Notes under the pieces: generated by a model | What the model saw: the letters and a program-made list of their open reading frames with translations, nothing else | Databases searched by the model: none | Told to the model about the DNA's origin: nothing | Shown here: positions 30,401-37,124 of the stretch, in pieces | How the letters are laid out: every line of letters starts with the position of its first letter | Position numbering within the stretch: position 1 is the stretch's first letter | Position numbers and translations under genes: made by a program | NCBI RefSeq assembly: GCF_000258495.1 | Contig: NZ_AJLG01000015.1 | Coordinates: 1-42,276 of the forward strand | DNA length: 42,276 nucleotides | Reading direction: 5' to 3' | From: Pedobacter agri PB92 | GTDB taxonomy: Bacteria; Bacteroidota; Bacteroidia; Sphingobacteriales; Sphingobacteriaceae

Positions 30401-31160
30401 CATTTGCGCTGGCAGCAATACCATACTAACTGTCAATAACCCGGTAGCAGGATTAATTTACAGATGGTATACTACAAGCTCAAACGGAACTTCAATTGGT
30501 GAAGGCATTACATTTACTACACCAAACATCAGTGCAACAACAATCTTCTACGTAGAAAGTATTGCAATTGGTGGTTGCGCAAGCCCTACCAGAACTGGAG
30601 TTACTGTAACTGTACTTCCTGTATTATCAGCGCCATCAGTAGTTGTTCAGTCTACAACCCCAAATAGTGTAACCTTCGCCTGGGCGGCAGTAAATGGCGC
30701 TACAAGTTATGAGGTTTCAAAAGATAATGGATTAACGTGGCAGGCTGCGGTGGGTACAACCTATCTCGCAGTAGGTTTAAAGCCAGATCAGGCGGTTACG
30801 ATTATCGTAAGAGCTAAAGGTCAGTTAGATTGCCAAACCAGTGCAAACTCAACACCAGTAACAGGCAAGGCAAGCAATCCGCTGGGCAATCAGATATACA
30901 TTCCGAATGCATTCACACCAAATAACGATGGTAAAAATGATGTTTTCTTAATTTATGGAAATACCATCGCAAGTGCTAAAATGTCTATCTACACGCAATG
31001 GGGGCAGTTATTATTCCAATCTGATAATGTAGCAAACGGATGGGATGGAACTTTTAGAGGGGTTAATCAGCCAATTGGTGTGTATGTGTACATGGTAGAA
31101 GCGCAGCTTACAGATGGAACAACTGTGGTGAGAAAAGGTACTGTTACCTTATTAAGATAG
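18480..31160 (+). CDS. Giant repetitive T9SS type B surface adhesin (4226 residues)
   Basis: A secreted multidomain adhesin. After a signal peptide (about 1-35, ending KSYA) comes an N-terminal Leu/Gly-rich module. A recurring module of about 150 residues of unknown family follows, starting near residues 212, 1075, 1918, 2326 and 2743. Between these lie two blocks of five He_PIG-type Ig repeats (each about 85 residues, pattern YPTQTIPxATGGTxPYxY...GLxFNPxTREIxGTP; about 465-900 and 1310-1745) and many Ig_7/PKD-like domains with paired Cys and YYVEA. Eight near-identical 90-residue domains (about 3069-3787, VFTWYxDAxL, TYYVTVKGxNKCEN) follow, then a fibronectin III-like domain and the gliding-motility type C-terminal domain (about 4137-4226, IPNAFTPNNDGKNDVF) that directs export through T9SS. 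PorP/SprF and PorE-like genes follow directly and probably serve this protein. Composition is Thr/Ser/Val-rich, with few Lys. Confidence 0.93.
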   Translation: MMKNFTSRFLNGKICNYLIFALIILLTFLNSKSYAQNTIYANSVSASSNVTNPTNATNADETSFAQVNSYGGLLLGGGRFEGELELKFPSNVAANTTAYIRIDSDPDLLNALLGGNLGGLLANVVGNVALGNHSFTVGARNASGQTVLEGSSAGQFSSNNIRLIKDATGKFYVAITPSQIYDRIFIRDATSALLLGTSNNTKVYSALHFSGSDPCAQAFATSYEGTGISLDALKLGNSGGINTERAIDADPGNFSQLSLGILAVGGTASQVFYFSGLSNPTDDVNLRFKTTPSLLNLGLLNNISVTTYNGTQVVATQNINPNLLSLDLLGLLNNGSIVTIPFSPGGAYDRVKVTLNSLVGVNVLQAIDIYGVTRSAGRPTFSGPNGNTFQACYNVPVGLTATTANTNELLWYEAAEGGNPLATVAFNGVYQTPGLTANKTYYVAARRLTCTTESARVPALVTVNPLINFSGATLTNATSGTNYNRQIAPATGGTPGFTYALASGSSLPAGLTLSSTGDIAGRPTVPGDYNFSIVATDSRGCNLTAAYTITVTGPLTLVPGALPDGITNVLYPTQTIPVAAGGTGPYSYVATDVPAGLTFNPSTREITGTPTIPGNYIVRVTVTDANGNTVTSNYTLKVTDPLVLPAATLANGTTGQVYTPQIIPSATGGTTPYSYSATGLPPGLTFTPGTRTIAGTPTLAGTYPVSVTATDADGKTIAATYSITVLDPLTLPPTALADGNEKVTYPTQTILPATGGSGPYTYVASNVPAGLTFNASTREITGTPAQAGNYSILVTVTDGGGRTASRSYPLKVIGALNLPSTTLADGTIGATYPNRTLPAVSGGTQPYTYVATGLPQGMTFNPVTREISGRPEVGGTFGISLTATDAANNNATTTYTLNVNVTAPVVASTTVCTGSGATLAVSNNPQNISLTYRLYGPTGDSPIQTNTTGNFTTPTVNAQTTFYVDAISGTAVSAKTAVTVSVNPPAALPTVAASNIAINAGQTATLTATFDAGNSIAWFEAATGGTPVSNSSSFTTPQLTTTKTYYAQTTSAAGCVSASRVPVTVTVIPLSGATACNAAGSQSTAINGICILCGIAGAGNSTDADPNNFTRLTLGVGVGASGVQQLIFQNPGAATDSIRLNLGLPGGLADVNVLNNITVRVLNGTTQVKSVQISGGLLSLTVLGGGRFAYTLAAGGTYDRVEVSFGGVVSALNSLDIYGATQIYPNPTIISGAQSICAGSSAKLSVTPVTGTTVSYFDSPVSATVLNPDGGDFTTPALSATTTYYIQVNKLINGTVCSNPTRTPVTITVNPAIVFNGTTLSNASISFPYSKQLPAATGGTPGFTYALASGSTLPAGLSLSNTGLITGTPTATGDPTFSVIATDTKNCSTTAIFTLAVTPALALAPGALPDGVTGTLYPTQTIPAATGGTGPISYSATGVPPGLSFNPTTREISGTPSQPGNYIIPITVTDANGYSITSNYTLKVTDPLLLPPATLANGTNGLVYPTQTIPSATGGTTPYTYSATGLPTGLSFNPATREISGTPTQSGTFPIPVTVTDFTNKTATTTYSITIIDPLALPAATLADGTEKVNYPAQTIPSATGGVGPYTYSAINLPPGLNFDNATREISGIPTQAGNYVVTVNVSDSEGRSATGNYSLKVIGALNLPSATLPNGIVGTTYPTQTLPAVTGGTGPYTYIATNLPPGLSFNTNTREITGVPTLGGNYTISVTARDASGNVATTGYSIAVNVNAPVVANATVCSGSPATLTVSNLIAGVTYNWYGATGTTPLATNNNGTFITPAVTSETVFYVEAVSGTAVSPRTAVTVSINPSATLATVTTNNQVINPNQSTTLLATADAGNTITWFDAATGGTQVGSGTSFTTPALSATTTYYVETTNANGCISASRVPVTVTVIPTGSGTACNAANSQTSGITGICVLCGITGAGNSTDTNPDNFTRITLAVGVASTGFQQLRFPISGTATDSVRLDLALPGGLLDLQVLNNTTVTILNGTTVVRTVQLGSSLVNLQLLSGNRFAASLLGGAPFDRVEIRFGGLVSAVTSLDVYGATITYPAPTITAGSQTICSGATATLTATANGGTAIAWYDAAGTQLATGASFTTPALTATTVYYIQVSRATCANPLRIPVTVTVTPALATPTVATVTASCAGSPATLAVTNPIAGVTYNWFTTQTGGTPVLTGATVTTPALTASTTYYVEAAQSTCVSASRATVLVPVNQAPALPTLTTSSSSVAPGQTAILTASSSEANVTFNWYNSATATTPVYVGPTYVTPSLTATTTYYVEAVSANGCASLGRAQITVTVNTGGSPNPVPCEAATAQTNGVVGLGVLAGVFNPGLAIDNDTQTGSSLILPVGALGGSVFQRASFGSVSRLGDTVRVLVSSPGRLLSLSVLGNTQITTYLGTTSNGDARTLSSGLLNVQLLSGDTQALITFVPATTFDGVEVRLNGGVATALSSLNFNYAQRILVAPTVVSSNVTACENQTTQLTVSNPSSSLTYRWYDADGTYLTGKDGIIFTTPVLTGDTKFFVAAVSASGCVSYRTVVNVTVTPTPVQPELLVPNVETCINTSVVFQIKNPIAGTTYRWYDSANVYQAGFDGPTFTVSNITTNSTYSVEAVNSCGSASARTTGTITIGNIQVPVITPSSVTITEGSVASLTATSSTAGVTINWYTTETGTTPVFSTVDSSTSNYITPQLSSATSYFVEAIIPGGCASARARVDVTVIPAGTPVPTPCGAATAQTNGVTGGISIGAGVINPNNAIDGDITTGSTLVIPVGLLGSSVYQRLKFPSASNVGDTLRLKITTPGQLLSLALLPNVSVTTYLNGNSNGDVTTVSNPLISLKLLAGNNTGILTIIPTSQFDEVELRLNAGLLGALTSVNFDYAQRTIVAPALTTATVSVCQGSAATLSVQNPQPGITYKWYAGGVYQAGKDGPTFTTDPTLAPNTYEYFVTANANGCETVKVRATVIVLPPPTPPTATPGNPLTTCLNTPVELSVVAVAGNTYNWYDQPTGGNMLVTNNNKFLTPANLPVGTTNYYVELVNANGCSSSTRTMISITVNDSALASDITVTGNTSLCSQATTTLTASSSIANAVFNWYSDAALTQLVAANTATFTTPSLTAATKYYVTVSGTGKCANTAGNAKEVSILFNPIAVATDITLTGPTSICAGAQVSLRAQANGVTDPVFTWYSDAGLTTIVNTTDTYSPTITATTTYYVTVKGSNRCENTAATAKPITITVNPYATDSDIALSGITSICKGASTVLSASSTTVTNPVFTWYADASLSTTPIYTGTSFNTGALTTSTTFYVTVKGDNKCENQPNTAKAITVTVNEFATSADLTVANTQVCSGSSALLVASSLTVTQPVFTWYNDPSLTSVAFVGPIFTVNNLTATTTYYVTVKGSNRCENSAADAKAVVVTVNPLATATDIIVNGGTTACGGASATLTATSPNVINPIFTWYSDAALTNITFVGSTFTTPALNTTTTYYVTVKGDNKCENAAGNGKAVVITITPSANATDVMANDVTICGGSSTALVATTTTVNDPVFTWYNDAALTSVAFVGATFNTPTLNATTRYYLTIKGSNRCESSASAAKVVTVTVNEVATAADIMVSSPAIICGSGTATINASSTTVTNPVFTWYNDASLTSVAFVGPIFTTPDLITSTTYYVTVKGANKCENSSASAKMVTVIVTPRAVSTDVAVSGSTTICTSGTTTLTATSTTVINPVFTWYSNAALSTVVFTGASFTTPALTSNTTYYVTVRGDNKCENTAANALAVAITVSAIPNSPVVATTGTNICAGEPTTLTITNAQAGVTYEWYTAATGGSLLFTGTTYTTPVINTTTDYYVQAVGAGGCNNNGGRVKVTVTVNQKPNVPSVAAANVSVCIGSSAVLTVSSPQANIVYNWYTLPSGGTIVGTGNTFITPAITTNITYYVEGANGSCLSSSRTSVNVLALPVPVAPPSVTPANGIICAGSNTILTVNNPVAGLIYRWYTTSSNGTSIGEGITFTTPNISATTIFYVESIAIGGCASPTRTGVTVTVLPVLSAPSVVVQSTTPNSVTFAWAAVNGATSYEVSKDNGLTWQAAVGTTYLAVGLKPDQAVTIIVRAKGQLDCQTSANSTPVTGKASNPLGNQIYIPNAFTPNNDGKNDVFLIYGNTIASAKMSIYTQWGQLLFQSDNVANGWDGTFRGVNQPIGVYVYMVEAQLTDGTTVVRKGTVTLLR
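19116..24232 (+). repeat. Two-copy ~2.5 kb segmental duplication inside the adhesin gene
   Basis: The order [unknown module, Ig_7, five He_PIG repeats, two Ig_7] occurs twice, starting near 19116 and 21703, and a third unit begins with its first module near 24232. Corresponding He_PIG domains in the two blocks are more alike than neighbours within a block (for example both fifth repeats start IGALNLPS), which points to duplication of the whole unit. Confidence 0.75.
27684..29839 (+). repeat. Eight tandem ~270-base repeats encoding 90-residue Ig-like domains
   Basis: Repeat starts fall near 27684, 27955, 28225, 28495, 28762, 29032, 29299 and 29569. Each encodes a domain with a Cys after about 15 residues, an FTWYxDA strand, TTYYVTVKG and a second Cys in NKCEN or NRCEN. 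The reading frame is kept throughout. Confidence 0.85.
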
Positions 31161-31201
31161 ATATGAGCCGGTTAATTTATAAACAGAAAAAATCAAATTC
31201 C

Positions 31202-32203
31202 ATGAAAATATTATCGATTTTAAAAGTGTATGCAGTTGTTGTGGGCTTGATGATTTGCTCAGCCAAATCATTTGCGCAAACAGATCCGCACTTTTCGCAA
31301 TATTATGCCTATCCGCTTTGGCTTAACCCTGCTTTAACAGGAGTGGTAGATGGCGATTACAGGGCCAGCGTAAATTTTAAACAGCAATGGGGCGCTTTAA
31401 ACAACTCTTTCCTTACCGGAGGCGCTTCGTTCGATATGGCACCTAAAAAGAATTTCGCTTTTGGTGCAACTGTACTGAATCAAAGGGCAGGTGAATTGGA
31501 TTTTAATTATCTAACGGCACTGGTATCAGGATCCTATCGGTTAAGATTTGGTTTTGAAGGCTTGCAGATGATTAGCTTTGGCTTGCAGGCCGGAATTATT
31601 AACAGAAGTTTCGATTTTTCTCAAGGTCGTTTCGGAAACCAGTTTAATCCCATTTCTGGTTATGATGGAGGCATGATGAGTGGAGAAACTTTCCAGTCGC
31701 AATCATCACTTGTTCCAGATGTAAATGCCGGGATCATGTATTTTGACGGGAACCCAAATAAAGGTGTAAATGTTTTCTTAGGTGCAAGTGTTGCTCACCT
31801 CACCAGGCCAACTGACCGTTTTTCAGGAACAGATTCCCGTATCCCCATGCGCTTTACCGGTCATGGCGGCGCCAGAATCCGGGCCTCCGAACTATTGGAT
31901 ATTGTGCCGAATGCTTTGGTAATGTATCAGGGAAATACCAATGAAATTTCTTTAGGCGCCTACGCTCAGCTAAATGTAAATCCTTCTTCAAATATTTTGT
32001 TTGGCGGTAATTACCGTGTAAAGGATGCGGCAATTGCATTTGTTGGTTTGCAGTTACGTAACATGGTTTTTGGATTGAGTTACGATGTAAATACTTCATC
32101 TTTCAGCAGGGCTTCAAACAGTAATGGTGGTTTGGAACTATCAATTTCACTGATTGGTAGAAACGGCATCATTGGTCCAAACTTCTTCTGTCCACGTTTA
32201 TAA
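31202..32203 (+). CDS. PorP/SprF-family T9SS outer membrane protein
   Basis: A 333-residue outer-membrane beta-barrel protein with a signal peptide ending KSFAQ. The mature start TDPHFSQYYAYPLWLNPALTG is the family hallmark, followed by alternating beta-strands with ANFKQQW- and FGATVLNQ-like segments and a C-terminal FGLSYDVNTSSF. Family members partner type B adhesins, as SprF does SprB in Flavobacterium johnsoniae. The gene directly follows the adhesin, whose stop ends at 31160. ATG 31163 is also in frame, but 31202 gives a normal signal peptide, so it is preferred. It is probably specific to this adhesin and not the core secretion component. Confidence 0.92.
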   Translation: MKILSILKVYAVVVGLMICSAKSFAQTDPHFSQYYAYPLWLNPALTGVVDGDYRASVNFKQQWGALNNSFLTGGASFDMAPKKNFAFGATVLNQRAGELDFNYLTALVSGSYRLRFGFEGLQMISFGLQAGIINRSFDFSQGRFGNQFNPISGYDGGMMSGETFQSQSSLVPDVNAGIMYFDGNPNKGVNVFLGASVAHLTRPTDRFSGTDSRIPMRFTGHGGARIRASELLDIVPNALVMYQGNTNEISLGAYAQLNVNPSSNILFGGNYRVKDAAIAFVGLQLRNMVFGLSYDVNTSSFSRASNSNGGLELSISLIGRNGIIGPNFFCPRL

Positions 32204-32215
32204 TCGATATTCAAA

Positions 32216-34217
32216 ATGAAAAAAATATTACTGTTTTTATTATTGGCACCTTTTGGTTACGCAAATGCACAGTACGTGGTAAATTATAAAAGAGTTGCCG
32301 ATACTTATTTTGAAAACAAAGATTACTATGCGGCGTCTACATTTTATAAAAAAGCCTTAAAAATTACTGGTGATAGCACCCTTGCAATTCTTCCATACGG
32401 CACGGAAAGAAAATCGGCAAAAGATGAAAAGGTGATTGAAGATTATGAAGGTTCTATCTACAATTTGGCAGAATCGAGCCGTTTATACCGGGAGTTTTCT
32501 GAAGCAGAAAAGTATTATGCGGTGGCCATTACTTTTACCAACACCCGTTACAGAAAAGCACAATTTTATTACGCGGAATGCTTAAGGGCAAATAAAAAGT
32601 TTACGCCTGCTATTGATGCTTTTCAGGTATTCATTAGAAAAAACCCAAATGATCCATTGGTTAAAGAGGCGCAGAAAGAAATTGCTTCCTGCAAATTTGC
32701 TTTAGAGGAAATGCGTTTTCCACGAATGGTGCAGGTTAGAAAAATAGCCAGTAACGTAAACGGACTGGGTTCTAATTATGCTCCTGTTAAAGTGGGTAAC
32801 GATTTTTACTTTACCTCTTCTCGCCCGGTAGCCACTGCAGGCAAAAAAGATATTATGAAAACAGACGCCGGTGAAGTGCAGATTTCTACAAAAGCCAATC
32901 CCTTTATCAATAATTTATATACCACCAAAACCGATCTTGGTGTAGCTGATATTTCAGTAAGGATGATGGATCTGAATTTACCAAGAAACGTAGAGACTGC
33001 CGCGGCAAGTTTTAGCCCAGATGGCAAGAGGGTTTATTTTACCTATTGGAGAGAAAGAGAAAGATATTCGATTTACACCGCTACAAAGATGGATGATAAA
33101 TGGTCGGATCCGGTACAGGTAGGTTTAGAAATTAATAGCAAAGATTTTAATTCGAGCCAGCCATTTGTAACTGCCGATGGAAAGTACCTGTTGTTCTCTT
33201 CGGACAGAAGCGGCGGATATGGCAAATTTGATTTATGGTATTGTACCATCCGTGAAGACGGTACGCTTGGGCAGGCGGTGAATTTGGGGCCAACTATAAA
33301 TACTGAAGATGATGAGCGGGCTCCAAACTATAATACAATAACCAAAAAACTTTTATTCAGTACCGATGGGAGAGTAGGTTTAGGCGGAATGGATTTTTTT
33401 GAAGCCGAAGGCGATTTAATTACCTGGAGCGAACCGAAAAATCTTGGCTATCCGTTTAACTCATCGAAAGACGATTTGTATTTTACTGCAACAAATGAGC
33501 AGGGCACAAGGGGTTATATCAGTTCCGATCGCGAGTCATCATGCTGTTTAGAGGTGTTTGAAGTTAAAAAAGAATCATTTAACATAGGCGGTATCCTCAC
33601 AGATTGCAAAACGAAATTGCCATTGGCTGGTGCAACAGTTACTTTTTCAAATGCAGAAAGCAATAAAAAAAGTGATCACCGGTGTTGATGGCAAATACCT
33701 GTTTAGCGTAGATTCAAAACGGCCAGTTAAATTGCTTTTTGCAAAGGATAACTATTTCTCGATCACCAAAAATTATCCTTATGAGGAATTGGCGAAGGCC
33801 GATACCATGATTTACAAAGATTATTGTATCAGTCCGTTCAAATTGGGTATTCCAATTGCTTTAGATAACGTTTACTATGAATTTAACAGCGCTGAGCTTA
33901 CAGAACCCAGTAAGAAAGTATTGGATTTTTTAATTCCGATTATGGAAGATAATCCGGAAATGGAAATCGAATTGGGTTCTCATACTGATAATATTGGTAC
34001 CGATGAGTACAACCTGGATTTGTCGAATCAAAGAGCGAAATCATGCGTTGATTATTTGGTGAGTAAAGGAATTTCCGAATCACGCCTGACATCAAAAGGA
34101 TACGGTGAATCGATGCCAATTGCACCAAATGAGATTGGAAAAGGTAAAAAGAAGAAAGATAATCCGGAAGGAAGGGCAAAAAACAGACGAACAGAATTTA
34201 AAGTTACAAAGAAATAA
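32216..34217 (+). pseudogene. PorE-like TPR-PD40-CRD-OmpA protein, single frameshift
   Basis: Open segments 32216-33688 and 33630-34217 join into one protein of about 666 residues if the A7 run at 33665-33671 is read as A6 (SNKKVITGVDGKYLF). Domain order: signal peptide (1-19, ending ANAQ), TPR-like helices (about 20-155, YFENKDYYAASTFYKKAL), PD40 beta-propeller (about 185-430, FSPDGKRVYFTYW, LLFSSDRSGGYGKFDLWY), carboxypeptidase-regulatory-like domain (about 460-520), OmpA domain (about 545-665, YYEFNSAELTEPSKKVLDFL, GSHTDN, AKNRRTEFKV). This is the exact architecture of PorE, which links T9SS outer-membrane parts to peptidoglycan. It follows the PorP/SprF gene by 12 bases. The frameshift is in a homopolymer and may be an error. 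Confidence 0.85.
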
Positions 34218-34238
34218 ACACTCAAATAAGTCCCGTTG

Positions 34239-34273
34239 AAAGCCATCTTCAAATGTTGAAGGTGGCTTTTTTA
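34239..34273 (+). terminator. Terminator after the adhesin/PorP/PorE operon
   Basis: A 14-base stem (34239-34252 with 34256-34269) with one G-U pair, a 3-base loop and a T-run. It isolates the T9SS operon from the dehydratase gene. Confidence 0.88.
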
Positions 34274-34286
34274 GTTGCAATGAATG

Positions 34287-34316
34287 TTTGTTTTAAGATT
34301 AATCTTTGTAATTTTC
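34287..34316 (+). promoter_or_regulatory. Possible promoter of the dehydratase gene
   Basis: TTTG at 34287-34290 and TAATTTTC at 34309-34316 (seven of eight matches to TAnnTTTG) are 18 bases apart and 18 bases before the ATG at 34335. The placement right after a terminator supports a new transcript start here. Confidence 0.35.
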
Positions 34317-34334
34317 GCCTGATAATTGATTTCC

Positions 34335-37124
34335 ATGAAACTTAATATCCATCCCTCTATCATTTTCCGAACGCCTAAATTTTCTTATCAAGCTGATCTT
34401 GCTTCCTGTTGGGATGAACTTAAAGAAGCAATTGCGGTATCATCATCCGCTTTTTATGAAACGATAAAGGATGTTCAGGCTGATGATTTAAATAATCTTC
34501 CTTCAAAAATAAGTTTCACCATTTGGAAATATTTTAACCGGGCGAAATATCGTTCCACACCTTATGGTACATTCGCCAGTTTCAGCTTTTTAAATCAGGC
34601 ATTTCAAACAGCGGAAAGCAAAATTATCATCAATGAAGCGCAAGTTGTTCATCGTTTCATCGACTGGCCTTATCGCAATGAACTCCATTTTGATTTTGAG
34701 CGTTTACTGGCGGATAATGTTGAATTATTTAGCAATAGCAGCTATTATACTACAAGCGATGGCATCCGCTATATCGCCTGTACCGATGGTGTTTTTGAAC
34801 TGGCAGAAATCGATCAGCATGATTTGGTTGAACAAATTCTTAATATTTGCAGTGAGCCGATAACGGTAAAAGCATTGTTGGCAAAACTTGATTTGGATGC
34901 AAATGCAGAAACAGATGCACTTCGCCTCATCGCAGATATGCATGCCTTACAGCTTATCTTCAGTGATCGGGATCCGAATATTGTAGGGCAGGATTACTTC
35001 GAAAGGATCGGGATTGCAGCCACTGCAGATAAACCTCAGTATCTCATCGCAGAGCGAAAAACAATTAGTGGGGGACTAGATGAAAAACTGCTTAAACCTT
35101 TGCCTGGCTTGATACAATTATTGAGCAAAATTTTAAAGTCCAATGAGCGAGAGGCATTAACAAGTTTCATCAGAAGGTTCAGGCAAAAGTTTGATCAGCA
35201 AGAAATTGCACTCTCTGTAGCGCTAGATCCGGAAATGGGCATTGGTTATGATGAATTGGAACAAGCAGGCGAAGATGATTTTGTAGCGCAGTTTAAGGGT
35301 GAGAAAAAAAGTGAGAAAAATAAAAATGATTTAAAGGCGGCGTTAAAAGCTAACCTCTTAGCTGAGCGTTTTAAGGTTGATGAGCCTATTTTCCTGAATC
35401 AGTTATCGTTTGATACGAATGAAAGGGAAAGTATCTTGCCAAACTCATTTAGTTTATTAATGTCTTTGACTGATGATTTAATCTGCATTGACCAAATTGG
35501 CGGAGCGACTGCAAATGCTTTAACAGGTCGGTTTTCTATCGCTGATGCTGCGGTAGAAGCTTACTGCAAAGAAACTTCGGCAATTGAACAAAACGCAAAT
35601 CCTGAAGTCATGTTTTTCGATGTGGCATACATGGTTGAAACGAATGTGGATAATATCAATCGTCGGAAACTGATTTACGACCATCAGTTATCCATCCTCA
35701 ATTTTGATACTTCCCATGCGCCGCTTTCGCTCCGCGATATTTATATCTCTGTGAGAAATAATGAAGTGGTTCTAAGATCCAGGCAATTAAACAAACGGCT
35801 AATTCCACGTCTGGCTTCTGCTTATAATTATGCCCGTTCTGATCTCTCTGTATTCAGGTTACTTTGCGATTTGCAACATCAGGGTTTGCAAACCAGCCTT
35901 TCACTTCCGCTTGATGGCATTTTTCCTGACTTAGATTTCTACCCTCGCTTTCAGTATTATAATGTTGTTCTGAGCGCTGCAAAATGGCAGGTAAATAAGG
36001 GGGATTTTTATCCGGGTAAAACGGCAATAACCGTTGAAAACTGTCGTGTTTTTTTGAAAACACGAGGTGTTTGCAGATTTTTCAAAACCGGTTTGTCCGA
36101 TCAAACGCTTTGTTTTGATTTAGAAGCTGATGAAGATCTAAATGCCCTGATTCTTTTTATGCAGAAACAAACCAAATTGTATCTGGAAGAAGTGATTTTT
36201 CCATCTGTAACTTCGGTGGTAGATCAGCAGCAAAAACCATATCTGGCTCAGTTTATCCTTAATCTTAATCATGATGATCGTATTTATAGAGATGTAGATG
36301 ATTTAAATGGCCATAAAACAGCGATTCAAAGTACTTTTTTGCCCGGGAAAGAATGGTTGTATTTCGAAATTTTTTGCCATCAGCAACGCTCAGATGAACT
36401 TTTAATTGGTGTTGTTCCTGCTTTTTTGGCTGATTTTTCTTCCTCCATCAAATCATGGTTTTTTATTAGGTACAACGAGAATGGTAACCATCTGCGCTTT
36501 AGGGTTTTGCTGCATAAGGAAGCGGATGGACAAAAATTAATTTCTGCTTTTGGCGACTATCTCCAGGATTATATTAATAGCGGTTTGGTTTCAGATCTTC
36601 AACTGAAAACCTACAAAAGGGAAATTGAGCGTTATGGTGCAGACTTGATCTCGGAAATAGAAGCACATTTTTCGGTCGACAGTGAGTTTGTATTATTGGT
36701 ATTGCAAGATCAGACTGACGCTTTCACAAAATACAAATGGTGCTCAGCAGTGGTAAATGAACTGAGAGACGGTGGGGTGTTCGATGCGAAAGAGATGATT
36801 AAGATTATCAAACTAATGTCTGATTCTTTTAATGCGGAACATCATTTGGAGGCCACTGATTTTAAAAAACTCAATCAACAATATCAGTTGTACCGAACTA
36901 CTCCTGAGTTAACTGATGATCGCCTATGCGATGAATTTAACGTATTTAAAAATTCATTTATAGCAATATTAAAGAAAACTGAAGGAAGCCGGAGAGTAAA
37001 ACTGTTTAGCGATTTAATGCACATGCATGTAAACCGCTTATTTAGCAGAGACCAGCGTACAAATGAAATGGTAATGTATTATTTTTTACTAAAAGATATG
37101 CAACGTAAAAATGCTATTGGTTAA
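34335..37124 (+). CDS. Full-length LanB-type (class I lantibiotic) dehydratase
   Basis: A 929-residue protein with both LanB parts. The N-terminal glutamyl-transfer domain (about 1-620) shows FRTPKFSYQ near the start and YRSTPYGTFASFSF, the usual RxTPxGxFA motif. The C-terminal glutamate-elimination domain (about 665-925, SpaB_C type) shows KEWLYFEIFC, DELLIGVVPAFL, WFFIRYNENGNHLRFRVLL and LKTYKREIERYGAD, the conserved Arg/His region. LanB enzymes use Glu-tRNA to glutamylate Ser/Thr of a precursor peptide and then eliminate it, giving dehydro-amino acids. Having both domains argues against a PEARL-type ligase, which lacks elimination. No LanC cyclase is near. The likely substrates are the three peptides at 38373-38833. 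The ATG at 34335 is chosen over an in-frame TTG at 34326. The stop overlaps the convergent kinase gene by 11 bases. Confidence 0.9.
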   Translation: MKLNIHPSIIFRTPKFSYQADLASCWDELKEAIAVSSSAFYETIKDVQADDLNNLPSKISFTIWKYFNRAKYRSTPYGTFASFSFLNQAFQTAESKIIINEAQVVHRFIDWPYRNELHFDFERLLADNVELFSNSSYYTTSDGIRYIACTDGVFELAEIDQHDLVEQILNICSEPITVKALLAKLDLDANAETDALRLIADMHALQLIFSDRDPNIVGQDYFERIGIAATADKPQYLIAERKTISGGLDEKLLKPLPGLIQLLSKILKSNEREALTSFIRRFRQKFDQQEIALSVALDPEMGIGYDELEQAGEDDFVAQFKGEKKSEKNKNDLKAALKANLLAERFKVDEPIFLNQLSFDTNERESILPNSFSLLMSLTDDLICIDQIGGATANALTGRFSIADAAVEAYCKETSAIEQNANPEVMFFDVAYMVETNVDNINRRKLIYDHQLSILNFDTSHAPLSLRDIYISVRNNEVVLRSRQLNKRLIPRLASAYNYARSDLSVFRLLCDLQHQGLQTSLSLPLDGIFPDLDFYPRFQYYNVVLSAAKWQVNKGDFYPGKTAITVENCRVFLKTRGVCRFFKTGLSDQTLCFDLEADEDLNALILFMQKQTKLYLEEVIFPSVTSVVDQQQKPYLAQFILNLNHDDRIYRDVDDLNGHKTAIQSTFLPGKEWLYFEIFCHQQRSDELLIGVVPAFLADFSSSIKSWFFIRYNENGNHLRFRVLLHKEADGQKLISAFGDYLQDYINSGLVSDLQLKTYKREIERYGADLISEIEAHFSVDSEFVLLVLQDQTDAFTKYKWCSAVVNELRDGGVFDAKEMIKIIKLMSDSFNAEHHLEATDFKKLNQQYQLYRTTPELTDDRLCDEFNVFKNSFIAILKKTEGSRRVKLFSDLMHMHVNRLFSRDQRTNEMVMYYFLLKDMQRKNAIG

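Noticed and set aside
33660..33690. Programmed frameshift joining the two parts of the PorE-like gene
   Set aside because: Only a bare A-run is seen, with no stimulatory hairpin evident, and two other genes in the window show the same kind of homopolymer break; error is simpler.
34326..34334. TTG start for the dehydratase at 34326
   Set aside because: The in-frame ATG nine bases later gives MKLNIHPS and is better placed for the candidate promoter.
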